Shown here piece by piece: positions 36,715 to 46,403 of a stretch of 64,000 nt of DNA. The stretch covers positions 3,847,501-3,911,500 of the forward strand of contig LANB01000001.1 in assembly GCA_000964245.1 (NCBI GenBank). Reading direction: 5' to 3'. The position numbers and the translations under genes were made by a program. The notes beneath the pieces were generated by a model. It was not told where the DNA came from. It did not search any database and saw nothing but the letters and a program-made list of their open reading frames with translations. Origin of the DNA: Cellvibrionaceae bacterium 1162T.S.0a.05. Its GTDB lineage: Bacteria > Pseudomonadota > Gammaproteobacteria > Pseudomonadales > Cellvibrionaceae. The stretch's first letter is position 1, and the number at the start of each line of letters is the position of its first letter.

Positions 36715-39700
36715 TTGAGCAGTAGAGAAGCCCGCATAGAGGCCTTACACACGGCCCTTGAGAACCGAATATTGATTCTGGATGGTGCAATGGGCACCAT
36801 GATTCAACGCCATAAGTTAGTGGAAGACGATTATCGCGGCACCCGCTTTGCTAATTACGAACACAGTGTCACCGGCAACAATGACCTGTTAAGCCTGACT
36901 CAGCCGGATATCATTCGTGAGATACATCGCGCCTACCTGGACGTTGGCACCGATATTCTGGAAACCAATACTTTCAATTCGACGCAGCTTTCACAGGCAG
37001 ATTACCACTTGGAAGCCCTGGCCTATGAATTGAATGTGGAATCCGCTCGCCTCGCACGCCAGGTCGCTGACGAAGTCAGTGCCTTAACGCCTGACAAACC
37101 GCGCTGGGTAGCCGGAGTTCTTGGCCCGACCAGTAGAACCGCGTCAATATCGCCTGATGTCAACGACCCCGGCGCTCGCAACGTCAGCTTCGATGAATTG
37201 GTGACGAACTATATCGAAGCAACAAAAGGGCTTATCAAAGGTGGAGCCGATATCATTTTAATCGAGACCATTTTCGATACGCTAAATGCCAAAGCCGCCG
37301 TTTTTGCTGTGCAACAGGTTTTTGATGAGCTGGGATTCAAGCTTCCCATAATGATTAGCGGCACGATTACGGATGCTTCCGGACGGACACTCTCCGGACA
37401 AACAACAGAAGCTTTTTATAACTCTCTCGCACATGCCGAACCCCTATCTATTGGCCTTAACTGCGCATTGGGCGCCGAAGAATTGCGCCCTTATTTACAA
37501 GAACTTGCGCGCGTTTCGTCCTGTCGAGTTTCCGCGCATCCCAACGCCGGGTTGCCTAACGAATTTGGTGAGTACGATCAAACCGCAGCGGAAATGGCTT
37601 CTATCGTCGAAAGCTTTTTAAAAAACGGGTGGGTCAATATTATCGGCGGTTGTTGCGGTACCCAACCTGAACATATCTCAGCAATTTTTGAAAAAGCACA
37701 ACACTATTCGCCTCGCACGATTCCCGACATCGAACCGGCTTGCAGACTTTCGGGCCTGGAAGCGTTTAACATCAAAAAAGATTCCTTATTTGTTAATGTC
37801 GGTGAACGCTGTAACGTCACAGGCTCTGCCCGCTTTAAAAAACTGATTTTGCAGGAAGACTATGCGACCGCCCTTGAGGTGGCTCAGCAACAAGTTGAAG
37901 ACGGTGCTCAGATCATTGATATTAATATGGATGAAGGCATGCTCGATGCCCACAAGGCCATCGTTCGTTTTCTCAACCTTATTTCCAGTGAACCGGATAT
38001 CGCTCGCGTGCCGATTATGGTTGACTCATCCAAGTGGGACGTAATTGAAGCGGGCTTGAAATGCATACAAGGAAAGCCCGTAGTCAATTCAATCAGCCTG
38101 AAGGAAGGCGAAGCTGAATTCCTTGAAAAAGCCTTACTGTGCAAACGTTATGGTGCCGCAATTATCGTGATGGCCTTTGACGAGGATGGCCAGGCGGATA
38201 CCGCCGCAAGAAAAATTGAAATTTGCGAGCGTTCATACAAATTATTAACCGGGAAAATTCAATTCCCCCCACAGGATATTATTTTTGATCCAAATATTTT
38301 TGCGGTCGCAACGGGGATCGAAGATCATAACAATTACGCTCAGGATTTTATCGAAGCAACGCGATGGATTCGCACGCACCTGCCACATGCCGGTGTGTCT
38401 GGCGGAGTGAGTAATGTTTCTTTCTCGTTTAGAGGCAACAATCCAGTACGCGAGGCTATTCATTCTGTATTCCTCTACCACGCCATTAAAGCTGGTATGA
38501 ATATGGGGATAGTCAACGCCGGTCAGCTGGCGATTTACGACGACTTACCCCAGGAATTACGGGAAAAAGTCGAAGACGTTATTCTCAATCGCCATTCAGA
38601 AGCAACCGAAAACCTGTTGACTATTGCGGAGCAATATCGAGGAGAAGGCGCGAGTAAGGAAAATAAAGTTGATCTTGCCTGGCGTGAACTCTCTGTAGAA
38701 AAGCGCCTGGAACATGCCCTGGTAAAAGGGATATCGACTTACATTGACGATGATACCGAAGAAGCCCGCCAACAAGCTGCGCGGCCACTTGATGTTATCG
38801 AAGGCCCGCTAATGGATGGCATGAACGTTGTGGGTGACTTATTTGGCGAGGGTAAAATGTTCTTGCCGCAGGTGGTCAAATCCGCTCGGGTAATGAAACA
38901 GGCTGTTGCCATATTACAACCTTATATCGAAGCAGAAAAAACAGAAGCCACCAAAAGCAATGGTAAGATTTTGATGGCGACGGTTAAAGGCGATGTCCAC
39001 GATATTGGTAAAAATATTGTGGGGGTTGTTTTGCAATGCAACAATTTTGAAGTGGTTGATCTTGGTGTAATGGTTCCCTGTGAAAAAATTCTGGATGTTG
39101 CCGTCAAGGAAGAGTGTGACATTATCGGCCTCTCCGGCTTGATTACGCCTTCGCTGGATGAAATGGTCAATGTCGCCAAAGAAATGCAAGCGCAGAATAT
39201 CAACAAGCCCTTGTTGATTGGCGGTGCCACCACATCCAAAGCGCATACTGCAGTAAAAATCGATCCGCAATTCTCCTTAAACCAGTCTGTCTATGTTGCT
39301 GATGCTTCACGCGCTGTGGGTGTTGCTACGCAGTTACTTTCAAAGGAGTTGCGCGACAAGTTTGTTCAAGGGGTGCAGCAAGAATACGTTGAGGTGCGCG
39401 AACGACGCGCGAACAGAAGTTCACAGCGTAAAGCGCTAAGCTATGAAGCAGCTAAAGAAAATAAATTCCGCATTGATTGGCAAGCTCAGGATATCAGTGA
39501 ACCATCAACTCTTGGGGTTCAGGTTCTCAATGATATTCCTCTCGAAAAACTTGTCGACTATATTGACTGGACACCCTTTTTCATTAGTTGGGACCTTGTC
39601 GGAAAATACCCCAAAATTTTTGATGACAAAGTCGTCGGCGAATCCGCCAGGCAGCTCTTTGATGATGCGCAGGCTTTGTTGCAAAAAATTATTGATGAAA

Positions 39701-40416
39701 AACTTCTCGGCGCGCGCGCAGTATTTGGCCTTTGGCCAGCAAATGCTGTGAACGATGACGATATCGAAATCTATGCCCCTGACTCCACTGATGTCATCGC
39801 CCGCCTGCATAATATTCGGCAACAAATTCCCAAGCGAGATGATCAGGACAGCTTTCTCTCATTAAGCGATTTTATTGCACCTAAAGAAACAGAACTCAAA
39901 GACTATATTGGCGCTTTCGCAGTCACCGCGGGTATCGGTGCAGACGCGTTGGCTGAAAAGTATGAAAAAGCCGGCGACGATTACAACGCAATTATGGTCA
40001 AAGCGCTTGCGGATCGACTTGCCGAAGCACTGGCCGAATATTTACACCGCGAAGTACGTGTCAATTATTGGGCTTATGCCGCAGACGAAAGCCTGCAAAA
40101 TGACGCACTCATCAAGGAAAAATACCGTGGCATACGCCCTGCTCCCGGATATCCAGCCTGCCCTGATCATACAGAAAAGAAAACCTTGTTTTCTTTATTG
40201 CAGGTAGAAGAGAATATCGGTATAGAGCTTACGGAGCACTATGCAATGTATCCCGCCGCTGCAGTATCAGGGTGGTACTATGCACACCCTCAAGCTCGAT
40301 ATTTTAATGTCGGCAAACTGGAGCGCGATCAAGTTGAATCACTCGCTGCACGCAAGCAAGTGGAAACAAAAAGCATGGAAAAGTGGCTGCGTTCGGTTTT
40401 AAATTATGACGACTAA
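36715..40416 (+). CDS. metH: Cobalamin-dependent methionine synthase
   Basis: 1233 residues, full length. It moves the methyl group of 5-methyltetrahydrofolate to homocysteine through cobalamin. The modules are: homocysteine-binding domain (1 to about 330, zinc Cys in GLNCALGAE and [11 protein letters not shown]), folate-binding domain (about 355-630, [26 protein letters not shown]), cap and B12-binding domains (about 650-900, [11 protein letters not shown] with the axial His at about 762) and the activation domain (about 915-1233, [24 protein letters not shown]). The start is TTG: TTGAGCAGTAGAGAA gives the expected N-terminus and no in-frame ATG precedes it. No cobalamin riboswitch is apparent in the 172-bp upstream region. 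DUF2970 follows. Confidence 0.96.
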   Translation: MSSREARIEALHTALENRILILDGAMGTMIQRHKLVEDDYRGTRFANYEHSVTGNNDLLSLTQPDIIREIHRAYLDVGTDILETNTFNSTQLSQADYHLEALAYELNVESARLARQVADEVSALTPDKPRWVAGVLGPTSRTASISPDVNDPGARNVSFDELVTNYIEATKGLIKGGADIILIETIFDTLNAKAAVFAVQQVFDELGFKLPIMISGTITDASGRTLSGQTTEAFYNSLAHAEPLSIGLNCALGAEELRPYLQELARVSSCRVSAHPNAGLPNEFGEYDQTAAEMASIVESFLKNGWVNIIGGCCGTQPEHISAIFEKAQHYSPRTIPDIEPACRLSGLEAFNIKKDSLFVNVGERCNVTGSARFKKLILQEDYATALEVAQQQVEDGAQIIDINMDEGMLDAHKAIVRFLNLISSEPDIARVPIMVDSSKWDVIEAGLKCIQGKPVVNSISLKEGEAEFLEKALLCKRYGAAIIVMAFDEDGQADTAARKIEICERSYKLLTGKIQFPPQDIIFDPNIFAVATGIEDHNNYAQDFIEATRWIRTHLPHAGVSGGVSNVSFSFRGNNPVREAIHSVFLYHAIKAGMNMGIVNAGQLAIYDDLPQELREKVEDVILNRHSEATENLLTIAEQYRGEGASKENKVDLAWRELSVEKRLEHALVKGISTYIDDDTEEARQQAARPLDVIEGPLMDGMNVVGDLFGEGKMFLPQVVKSARVMKQAVAILQPYIEAEKTEATKSNGKILMATVKGDVHDIGKNIVGVVLQCNNFEVVDLGVMVPCEKILDVAVKEECDIIGLSGLITPSLDEMVNVAKEMQAQNINKPLLIGGATTSKAHTAVKIDPQFSLNQSVYVADASRAVGVATQLLSKELRDKFVQGVQQEYVEVRERRANRSSQRKALSYEAAKENKFRIDWQAQDISEPSTLGVQVLNDIPLEKLVDYIDWTPFFISWDLVGKYPKIFDDKVVGESARQLFDDAQALLQKIIDEKLLGARAVFGLWPANAVNDDDIEIYAPDSTDVIARLHNIRQQIPKRDDQDSFLSLSDFIAPKETELKDYIGAFAVTAGIGADALAEKYEKAGDDYNAIMVKALADRLAEALAEYLHREVRVNYWAYAADESLQNDALIKEKYRGIRPAPGYPACPDHTEKKTLFSLLQVEENIGIELTEHYAMYPAAAVSGWYYAHPQARYFNVGKLERDQVESLAARKQVETKSMEKWLRSVLNYDD

Positions 40417-40434
40417 TTTCACCCAGGGTACACC

Positions 40435-40668
40435 ATGACTGTAAAAGAAAGTCAGCAAGGCACCAACGATCCGCCCGCGAGCAAAAGCCCTCCTCTCGGC
40501 CGTTTAATATTGAGTGTTCTGGCAGCCGCGATTGGCGTCCAGACTGATAAAAATCGCCAACAGGATTTTCAGTCAACCAGCATTCTGCCCTATATCATTG
40601 CGGGTGTTGTTTTTACTGTGTTGTTTGTGCTCGGGCTTGTGGTGATAGTGAATATTGTTGCGGGCTAA
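40435..40668 (+). CDS. DUF2970 family small membrane protein
   Basis: 77 residues. A Pro/Ser-rich N-terminus, the conserved LGRLILSVLAAAIGVQTDKNRQQDF segment, then one C-terminal transmembrane helix (IIAGVVFTVLFVLGLVVIVNI). Known as a family of unknown function in gammaproteobacteria. It starts 18 bp after metH with AGGG six bases before the ATG, so it is probably cotranscribed with metH. Topology: N-in with the helix at the end, inference. Confidence 0.88.
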   Translation: MTVKESQQGTNDPPASKSPPLGRLILSVLAAAIGVQTDKNRQQDFQSTSILPYIIAGVVFTVLFVLGLVVIVNIVAG

Positions 40669-40758
40669 CCGACTATTTTCCGTATTGTATGTTTTAGTCT
40701 GTGTCAAAATTTTATCGTTGTTCACGCCCGCGTAATTTAACGCTCAATTTTTGACATT

Positions 40759-40793
40759 AAAAAACCCGCTTTAACAAATTAAAGCGGGTTTTT
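40759..40793. terminator. Bidirectional intrinsic terminator
   Basis: Stem of at least 13 bp (AAACCCGCTTTAA / TTAAAGCGGGTTT), loop CAAA, with A-rich and T-rich flanks. It ends the metH-DUF2970 unit and also the small minus-strand gene at 40828-40944. Confidence 0.93.
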
Positions 40794-40827
40794 AAATTTC
40801 CTTGCTAACTTTCTGATCTTACTGGGA

Positions 40828-40944
40828 TTATTGTCCGCTAATCCAGAACACACACGTTGTTACAAAGATCAAAACCAACGCGACGGCAGCAATGGCCTCT
40901 GCGAGGCTGTCACCTTGATCGCTTACTTTCATTTCGTCTTCCAT
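40828..40944 (-). CDS. 38-residue single-helix membrane protein
   Basis: A short gene read directly from the minus strand: it begins MEDEMKVSDQGDSLAEA and ends in a hydrophobic helix (about 17-35, IAAVALVLIFVTTCVFWIS) closed by GQ. AAGGAGG sits six bases before the ATG, one of the best ribosome-binding sites in the window, and a strong terminator follows within 35 bases. The N-terminal part is acidic and cytoplasmic by the usual charge rule (inference). Similar tiny proteins are often overlooked. Function unknown; its position between metH and the sulfite reductase is only suggestive of a link with sulfur metabolism. Confidence 0.75.
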   Translation of the reverse strand: MEDEMKVSDQGDSLAEAIAAVALVLIFVTTCVFWISGQ

Positions 40945-41257
40945 AGACCCTCCTTTCTTTTTACCTGTTATTAAAGAGTATGGTCTATCTAATGCCCCGC
41001 GTTCACTTGCTCTCGCCTAAAGGAGCGTTAAATACCACGTCGATTAAATTCAAACTCAAAATGGCTCAGGAATCAACACCTTTAGGAAATTTTAGGCGGC
41101 TACATTTGTTTTTTTAAGAGGAACATCAAACTTTTGCTTATATCCTTAAAGTTTTTTAGTACTCGCCGAAGGTGGGCTTTTGTTGTATGCTTCGCTCCCC
41201 CAAAGCGATACGTGGGGGCTTCATGACAATGATAGACGGAGGCTCCGGCCAAACACT
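40945..41257. other. 313-bp intergenic region upstream of sulfite reductase
   Basis: No further gene is seen. It is AT-rich at 41090-41160 and holds a small hairpin (CCCCCA / TGGGGG, about 41198-41219) in the probable leader. GGAGG at 41239-41243 lies 14 bases before the start, farther than usual. No CysB site can be recognised by eye. Confidence 0.45.
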
Positions 41258-42922
41258 ATGTACATCTACGACGAGCATGACCACCTGATTATTCAGGAGC
41301 GTGTCAAGCAATTTCGCGGACAAACCCAACGCTACCTCGACGGCAAACTCAAAGAAGAAGAATTTCTCCCACTCAGGCTCCAGAACGGCTTGTATGTGCA
41401 ACGACTTGCACCCATGCTACGAATGGCTGTGCCCTACGGTTTGTTAAGTGCGCGCCAGTTGCGCAAACTGGCGCATATCACGCGTCATTACGATAAAGGC
41501 TACTGTCACTTCACCACACGCCAGAATGTGCAATTGAATTGGCCCGAACTCGCTGAGGTGCCCGATATTCTTGCGGAATTGGCTGAGGTTGAAATGCACG
41601 CTGTGCAAACCAGCGGTAACTGCATTCGCAATGTCACCTCCGACCAATTTGCCGGTGTGGCCCCCGACGAGATTGTCGACCCCCGCCCCTACTGTGAAAT
41701 TATTCGCCAGTGGTCCACCTTTCACCCGGAATTCGCTTTTTTGCCGCGTAAATTCAAAATTGCTGTATCCGGCTCCGTAGACGATCGCGCTGCTATACAC
41801 TTCCATGACATCGGTCTGCAACTGGTTAAAAATGATGCGGGTGCTGTTGGCTTTAAAGTACTGGTAGGCGGTGGTTTAGGTCGCACACCGGTCATCGCCA
41901 GTGTCATACGAGAATTCCTGCCCGAGAAAGATCTACTTACCTATCTCGAAGCGATTTTGAGAATTTATAATTTGCAGGGCCGACGCGACAACAAATACAA
42001 AGCGCGAATTAAAATACTCGTTAAAGCGCTGGGAGCCGAGGTTTTCGCTGAAAAGGTTGAGAAAGAATGGGCACGCATATGCGACAGTCAAACCTTGCTC
42101 ACCGACAAGGAAATTAGCCGCGCAAAAAGCTTTTTCACCTCTCCGGAATACCGCGAACTGGATGACGAAAGTGTATTGGCCAACTTGAGTGAAGAGTTGA
42201 AAAACAATCGAGACTTCGCCAACTGGATGCAGTACAACGTTCGCGAACATAAAGTACCGGGCTATCGCGCGGTGACGCTTTCGCTCAAGCCAACAGGTAT
42301 AGCGCCAGGCGATGTGACAGACAAGCAGTTAGAAAAAATTGCTGAGCTGTCCGAACGCTATTCCTTTGGTGAGGTGCGCGTTACTCACGAACAAAACGTT
42401 GTGCTGGCGGATGTATGCGTTGCTGATCTTTACGCATTATGGCTGGAAGCAAAATCAGCCAATTTCGCGACTGCAAATATCGGCACCCTGACAGATATGA
42501 TTTGCTGCCCCGGTGGTGACTATTGCTCTCTTGCCAATGCCAAATCCATTCCCATTGCCGAAGCCCTGCAACGTGAGTTTGACGATGTGGATTATCTCTA
42601 TGACCTTGGTCATCTTGATCTCAACATCAGCGGTTGTATGAATGCCTGTGGGCATCACCATATAGGCCATATCGGTATTCTTGGTGTTGATAAAAAAGGG
42701 GAAGAGTTTTACCAGATTCAACTCGGTGGTAACTCGGGCAACAACGCCGCCCTGGCACAGGTCCTTGGCCCCTCTTTTTCGCGTGCAGAAGTCCCAACGG
42801 TGATTAAAACAATCCTGAGTACCTATGTGGAATTGCGTGAAGAAGGCGAAGAATTTTTCGACACGTATCAACGTATTGGTATTACTGCGTTCAAGGAGAA
42901 GGTTTATGCCAAAGCTGCTTAG
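41258..42922 (+). CDS. cysI: Sulfite/nitrite reductase hemoprotein, CysI-like
   Basis: 554 residues from ATG 41258 (MYIYDEHDHLIIQERV). It has the two ferredoxin-like half-domains of the siroheme reductases; the first contains KGYCHFTTRQNVQLNW and SGNCIRNVT, the second the cluster and siroheme Cys set (CCPGGDYCSLANA and SGCMNACGHHHIG). It would reduce sulfite to sulfide for cysteine synthesis. No cysJ flavoprotein gene is adjacent, so the electron donor is unknown (ferredoxin or an unlinked protein). It overlaps the following DUF934 gene by 17 bases, so the two are coupled. An upstream in-frame ATG at 41180 gives a non-family extension. Confidence 0.9.
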   Translation: MYIYDEHDHLIIQERVKQFRGQTQRYLDGKLKEEEFLPLRLQNGLYVQRLAPMLRMAVPYGLLSARQLRKLAHITRHYDKGYCHFTTRQNVQLNWPELAEVPDILAELAEVEMHAVQTSGNCIRNVTSDQFAGVAPDEIVDPRPYCEIIRQWSTFHPEFAFLPRKFKIAVSGSVDDRAAIHFHDIGLQLVKNDAGAVGFKVLVGGGLGRTPVIASVIREFLPEKDLLTYLEAILRIYNLQGRRDNKYKARIKILVKALGAEVFAEKVEKEWARICDSQTLLTDKEISRAKSFFTSPEYRELDDESVLANLSEELKNNRDFANWMQYNVREHKVPGYRAVTLSLKPTGIAPGDVTDKQLEKIAELSERYSFGEVRVTHEQNVVLADVCVADLYALWLEAKSANFATANIGTLTDMICCPGGDYCSLANAKSIPIAEALQREFDDVDYLYDLGHLDLNISGCMNACGHHHIGHIGILGVDKKGEEFYQIQLGGNSGNNAALAQVLGPSFSRAEVPTVIKTILSTYVELREEGEEFFDTYQRIGITAFKEKVYAKAA

Positions 42923-43310
42923 AGACGGTGAGCTACTCTCTTCCTGGGAAGACCCTCAATCAGCACTAACCATTCCCGTCGATGTTGAACTTGATAATTT
43001 CATTGACGAACTGAATGCCGGGCTCACTGATATTTCGCTGATCACCATCGAATTTTCAGTGTTTATGGATGGCCGTGCATTTTCCATTGCACGCTCCTTA
43101 CGCGACCACTTTGATTACCAGGGCGAGTTGCGTGCCGTAGGTCAATTTATACCCGACCAGCTCCACTACCTCAGCCGCTGCGGTTTTAATGCCTTTCTAT
43201 TTAGCGAAGATGTTGAAGCAGAAACAATCGAAGAATGCCTAAACGCCTTTAGCGAACACTACCAGGCTGCCGTCGACGACCCTCAGCCGCTTTTCCGTAA
43301 GCGCGCCTGA
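42906..43310 (+). CDS. DUF934 family protein linked to sulfite reductase
   Basis: 134 residues from ATG 42906 (MPKLLRDGELLSSWEDP). DUF934 members are almost always encoded directly after sulfite/nitrite reductase in proteobacteria; function is unknown but an accessory role in assimilatory reduction is generally assumed. The conserved element VELDNFIDEL... and the ISLITIEFSVFMDGRAFSIARSLR and GELRAVGQFIPDQLHYLSRCGFNAF segments are seen. It overlaps the end of cysI, showing translational coupling. Confidence 0.92.
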   Translation: MPKLLRDGELLSSWEDPQSALTIPVDVELDNFIDELNAGLTDISLITIEFSVFMDGRAFSIARSLRDHFDYQGELRAVGQFIPDQLHYLSRCGFNAFLFSEDVEAETIEECLNAFSEHYQAAVDDPQPLFRKRA

Positions 43311-43377
43311 GCCTTTTCAATTACAATTCAACACATCTCCTCAATGCTGCGAGCAATGCCTCGCAGCCTAATCTAAA

Positions 43378-44553
43378 ATGGGTGCTATGGAAGGCTTGAT
43401 CTTCGAAGCATTTTTTCTCGTTTTTTGTGGTGCCGCAGTTCTGGCATCGCTGGCACTTTACACCCGCCAACCCCTGCTCGTCGCCTACATCGCCATAGGC
43501 GTTTTGTTAGGCCCTCACGGTTTTTCCCTGGTATCAAACCTTCAGCTATTGAGCGAACTTTCTCATATCGGCATTATTTTCCTGCTCTTTTTGCTAGGCC
43601 TCGATATGCAACCTGCTGCGCTATTTGCGGTACTGCGAAAGGCCACCAGCATTGCACTAATTAGTTCTGCCAGTTTTGCTCTGCTCGGCCTTACAGTGGG
43701 CCTGACGTTTGGATATAGCTGGTTTGAGGCCATAGTCATTGCCATGGCATCGATGTTTTCGAGCACTATTATCGGTATCAAATTGATGCCAACCACTGTC
43801 CTTCACCACCGCCATTCCGGCGAAATGATGATCGGTCTACTCCTGATTCAGGACTTCCTTGCAATCTTCTGTTTGCTATTTATTTTAAGCGGTAGCGCAG
43901 AAAGTCTCGATTGGATGGTGCTAGGCAAAGCCCTGGTGGCCTTGCCCCTGCTCGGGCTTATTGCGTGGGCTTCGGTAAAGCTTTTTGTCTTGAAGCTCAT
44001 TGCCCGTTTTGATCGTTTTCATGAGTATATTTTTCTGCTTGCTCTCGCCTGGTGCCTGGGCTTGGCTGAATTGGCCGAGACCTTTGGGCTGTCTGCGGAA
44101 ATTGGTGCATTCATCGCCGGTATTTCAATCGCAACCAGTCCGATTGCCCAATACATTGCACTTAATTTAAGGCCGCTGCGAGATTTCTTTTTGGTATTGT
44201 TTTTCTTCAGTTTGGGAGCGAGCCTCAACATTGGTTTGTTGCCCAGTGTGATTATTGCAGCCCTGGTCTACGCCGCTCTGATGTTGGGTTTAAAACCCGT
44301 TGTTTTCTATGCCCTGTTACGTGGACAAAGTGAAAAACGCAGCCTCGCATGGGATGTGGGGTTTCGCCTCGGGCAAATCAGTGAGTTTTCGCTATTGATC
44401 GTATTTGTTGCAACGAGCAACCAGCTTATTGGGGAGAAAGCCGCCCTTTTAATTCAAAGTGCGGCGATTATCAGCTTCGTGGTCTCAAGTTATATTGTGA
44501 TTTTGAATTTTCCAACACCGATTGCGATTTCAGACAAACTGCGTCGAGACTGA
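43378..44553 (+). CDS. CPA2-family cation:proton antiporter (Kef-type, no RCK domain)
   Basis: 391 residues with about 12-13 predicted helices. It has the CPA2 motifs: GLLLGPHGF-like IGVLLGPHGFSLVS, LFLLGLDMQP, GLLLIQDFLAIF (the ion-binding QD motif), LSAEIGAFIAGISIA and RLGQISEFSLLI. It lacks the cytoplasmic TrkA-N/RCK regulatory domain found in KefB and KefC, so it is a shorter member. It would exchange K+ or Na+ for protons. Two in-frame starts (43378 and 43387) are near each other; neither has a strong Shine-Dalgarno. It stands 67 bp after DUF934. Confidence 0.88.
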   Translation: MGAMEGLIFEAFFLVFCGAAVLASLALYTRQPLLVAYIAIGVLLGPHGFSLVSNLQLLSELSHIGIIFLLFLLGLDMQPAALFAVLRKATSIALISSASFALLGLTVGLTFGYSWFEAIVIAMASMFSSTIIGIKLMPTTVLHHRHSGEMMIGLLLIQDFLAIFCLLFILSGSAESLDWMVLGKALVALPLLGLIAWASVKLFVLKLIARFDRFHEYIFLLALAWCLGLAELAETFGLSAEIGAFIAGISIATSPIAQYIALNLRPLRDFFLVLFFFSLGASLNIGLLPSVIIAALVYAALMLGLKPVVFYALLRGQSEKRSLAWDVGFRLGQISEFSLLIVFVATSNQLIGEKAALLIQSAAIISFVVSSYIVILNFPTPIAISDKLRRD

Positions 44554-44600
44554 TAGTCAGCCAATCATGCTCGCTGGAAAATTCTTGAATCACGCTTGGG

Positions 44601-45725
44601 TTAGCTAAAAAAACGGGTGTTCAATTTTTGCCAAACTGAAGTCAGCACGCGCTCGAGTGAGGCCTCAGCAGCAAGACCCAAACGTTCTGCCAGACTTTTC
44701 TTATGTGTGTAATGCACTTCAAATAAATCCGCTTTTTCAATTTTGTCGTAGAGGTATTCATCAGAGGTGCTGATTTCATCAATCAACTGATGTTCCAGAG
44801 CGCGCTTACCAAACCAGATTTCTCCTGTCGCAACGGCATCGATATCCACTGTGCTACGATGTTCACGAATAAATTCCTTGAACAGCACATGCGTGTCCTC
44901 CAGGTCTTCAATAAACTTCTTGCGCCCTTTGTCTGTATTCTCACCAAACATGGTCAGGGTGCGTTTGTATTCGCCTGCAGTAAGCATTTCATAATCAACA
45001 TCGTGTTTTTTCAGCAACCGATGAAAGTTTGGAATTTGCGCAACAACGCCTATAGAACCGATGATTGAAAACGGCGCGGCAACAATTTTGTTTGCTACAC
45101 AGGCCATCATATAACCCCCACTTGCTGCAACTTTATCGACACAGACAGTCAAGGGAATATTCTTACTCGTAATGCGCGCAAGCTGACTGGATGCCAACCC
45201 GTAGCCGTGCACCATGCCGCCAGGTGATTCTAACCTCACCACAATTTCATCTTGTTTGCTGGCAATTGCCAAAACCGCAGTAATTGTTTTTCTCAATTCC
45301 TCGGTAGCGGAAGCTTTGATATCACCATTAAAATCGAGAATAAAAATACGCGAGCGACGGGTCTCTTTGTGTTCATCTTCCTGGTCTTGAGAAACTGGCG
45401 CGTCTTCGCTGTCATCGACCGATGATTTCGTTTCTACCTCTTTTTTGGCCTTTAAGCTTTTCTTGAGCGCTTTTTGTTTTTCTTTCTCTTCTTTTTTACG
45501 CTTTTTCGCTTCGTCTTTCAAAACCTGTTCATCAAGTACGACGGCTTTAACTTCATCGAGCATCGCCTCGTACTTTTCATTTACTGGCTTGACTTCAATA
45601 TGCCCTTTTTCAATCTGTTGATTACGCATGCCTGCGCTCACAACAAAAGCGACAACCACAATAATGGCCACAACAAAGGTCAGGGTTTTGGCAAAGAACA
45701 AGCCATATTCAAATAAAAATTCCAA
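44601..45725 (-). CDS. sohB: Inner-membrane peptidase SohB (S49)
   Basis: 374 residues (E. coli 349). N-terminal helix (LFFAKTLTFVVAIIVVVAFVVSAG), then a charged Lys/Glu-rich linker (about 60-125) longer than in E. coli, and the S49 domain: RLESPGGMVHGYG, VDKVAASGGYMMACVANKIVAAPFSIIGSIGVVAQ with nucleophile Ser in AASGGY, and the general-base Lys in AGEYKRTLTMFGEN. TTG 45725 begins MEFLFEYGLFFAKT, matching the E. coli N-terminus, with GGAG six bases upstream, so TTG is the real start. Confidence 0.94.
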   Translation of the reverse strand: MEFLFEYGLFFAKTLTFVVAIIVVVAFVVSAGMRNQQIEKGHIEVKPVNEKYEAMLDEVKAVVLDEQVLKDEAKKRKKEEKEKQKALKKSLKAKKEVETKSSVDDSEDAPVSQDQEDEHKETRRSRIFILDFNGDIKASATEELRKTITAVLAIASKQDEIVVRLESPGGMVHGYGLASSQLARITSKNIPLTVCVDKVAASGGYMMACVANKIVAAPFSIIGSIGVVAQIPNFHRLLKKHDVDYEMLTAGEYKRTLTMFGENTDKGRKKFIEDLEDTHVLFKEFIREHRSTVDIDAVATGEIWFGKRALEHQLIDEISTSDEYLYDKIEKADLFEVHYTHKKSLAERLGLAAEASLERVLTSVWQKLNTRFFS

Positions 45726-45752
45726 AATTTAACTCCAACTAGAATCGAGACA

Positions 45753-46403
45753 TTACCATTCGCCGCTGACGGCGTCTTTGGCAATACTGTTGACGGGTAA
45801 GGCGCTAAGGCCGTTGGCATTCAGTCGCACCTGGTAGATCCCTCCATCGACCAGAGGCAAGTAAGTCGCACTTCCATAGACGGCATCAACCCAGGGCATA
45901 AAACTGCCGCGTGTATTCAACCAGGACCACACATCCAGCCCCATACTTGAGGGGGTGAGTTCGTGAACGGTACGCTCGTTGCGCGTCTCTTCCTGATAGG
46001 AATAATAGCGCCCGGAAATACGATCAAGGCGATAACCCGGTTTAGCCCCCAACGTCCTGAAAAGCCCTTGCCAACGAATGATCTTGGCATCCATCTGCCA
46101 AAGATCGCCGCGGATCTCATAGGCCTCCTGCTTACCTTCAATAATAAACTCTACACTTACTTTGTAATGTTGCTTCCCTAATTCCTCGATATTTAGCGTC
46201 GCCAGGGTTTGTTCTTCAAGCAGATTGCGGTAACTATAGAAATCCATAAGCACGAATATCACCATGATGGTGAAGCTGACAAAAAGCAAGCCTATGGTTC
46301 CGCGAATCCAACCCATAATCCAGGTTTTACTCGCAAGAAAACGTGCACCGAAATAAAGAGCGACCAGGGCCAGCAAAACCAGTAAGACTTCGATGAAAAT
46401 CAC
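45753..46403 (-). CDS. Membrane protein of unknown function between sohB and nudC
   Basis: 216 residues. Two N-terminal helices (VLLVLLALVALYFGARFLA and IRGTIGLLFVSFTIMVIFVLM) then a soluble beta-rich domain of about 160 residues (VSVEFIIEGKQEAYEIRGDLW, DAKIIRWQG, GRYYSYQEE, ATYLPLVDGGIYQVRLN). Homologues are sometimes labelled as multidrug efflux pump, for which I see no support. The start is GTG 46403; its GTGA overlaps the nudC stop, so it is translationally coupled to nudC. It sits 28 bp before sohB. No catalytic motif was recognised. Confidence 0.78.
   Translation of the reverse strand: MIFIEVLLVLLALVALYFGARFLASKTWIMGWIRGTIGLLFVSFTIMVIFVLMDFYSYRNLLEEQTLATLNIEELGKQHYKVSVEFIIEGKQEAYEIRGDLWQMDAKIIRWQGLFRTLGAKPGYRLDRISGRYYSYQEETRNERTVHELTPSSMGLDVWSWLNTRGSFMPWVDAVYGSATYLPLVDGGIYQVRLNANGLSALPVNSIAKDAVSGEW

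Noticed and set aside
45753-46403. Multidrug efflux pump label
   Set aside because: Two helices and a beta-rich soluble domain do not match any pump family that I know.
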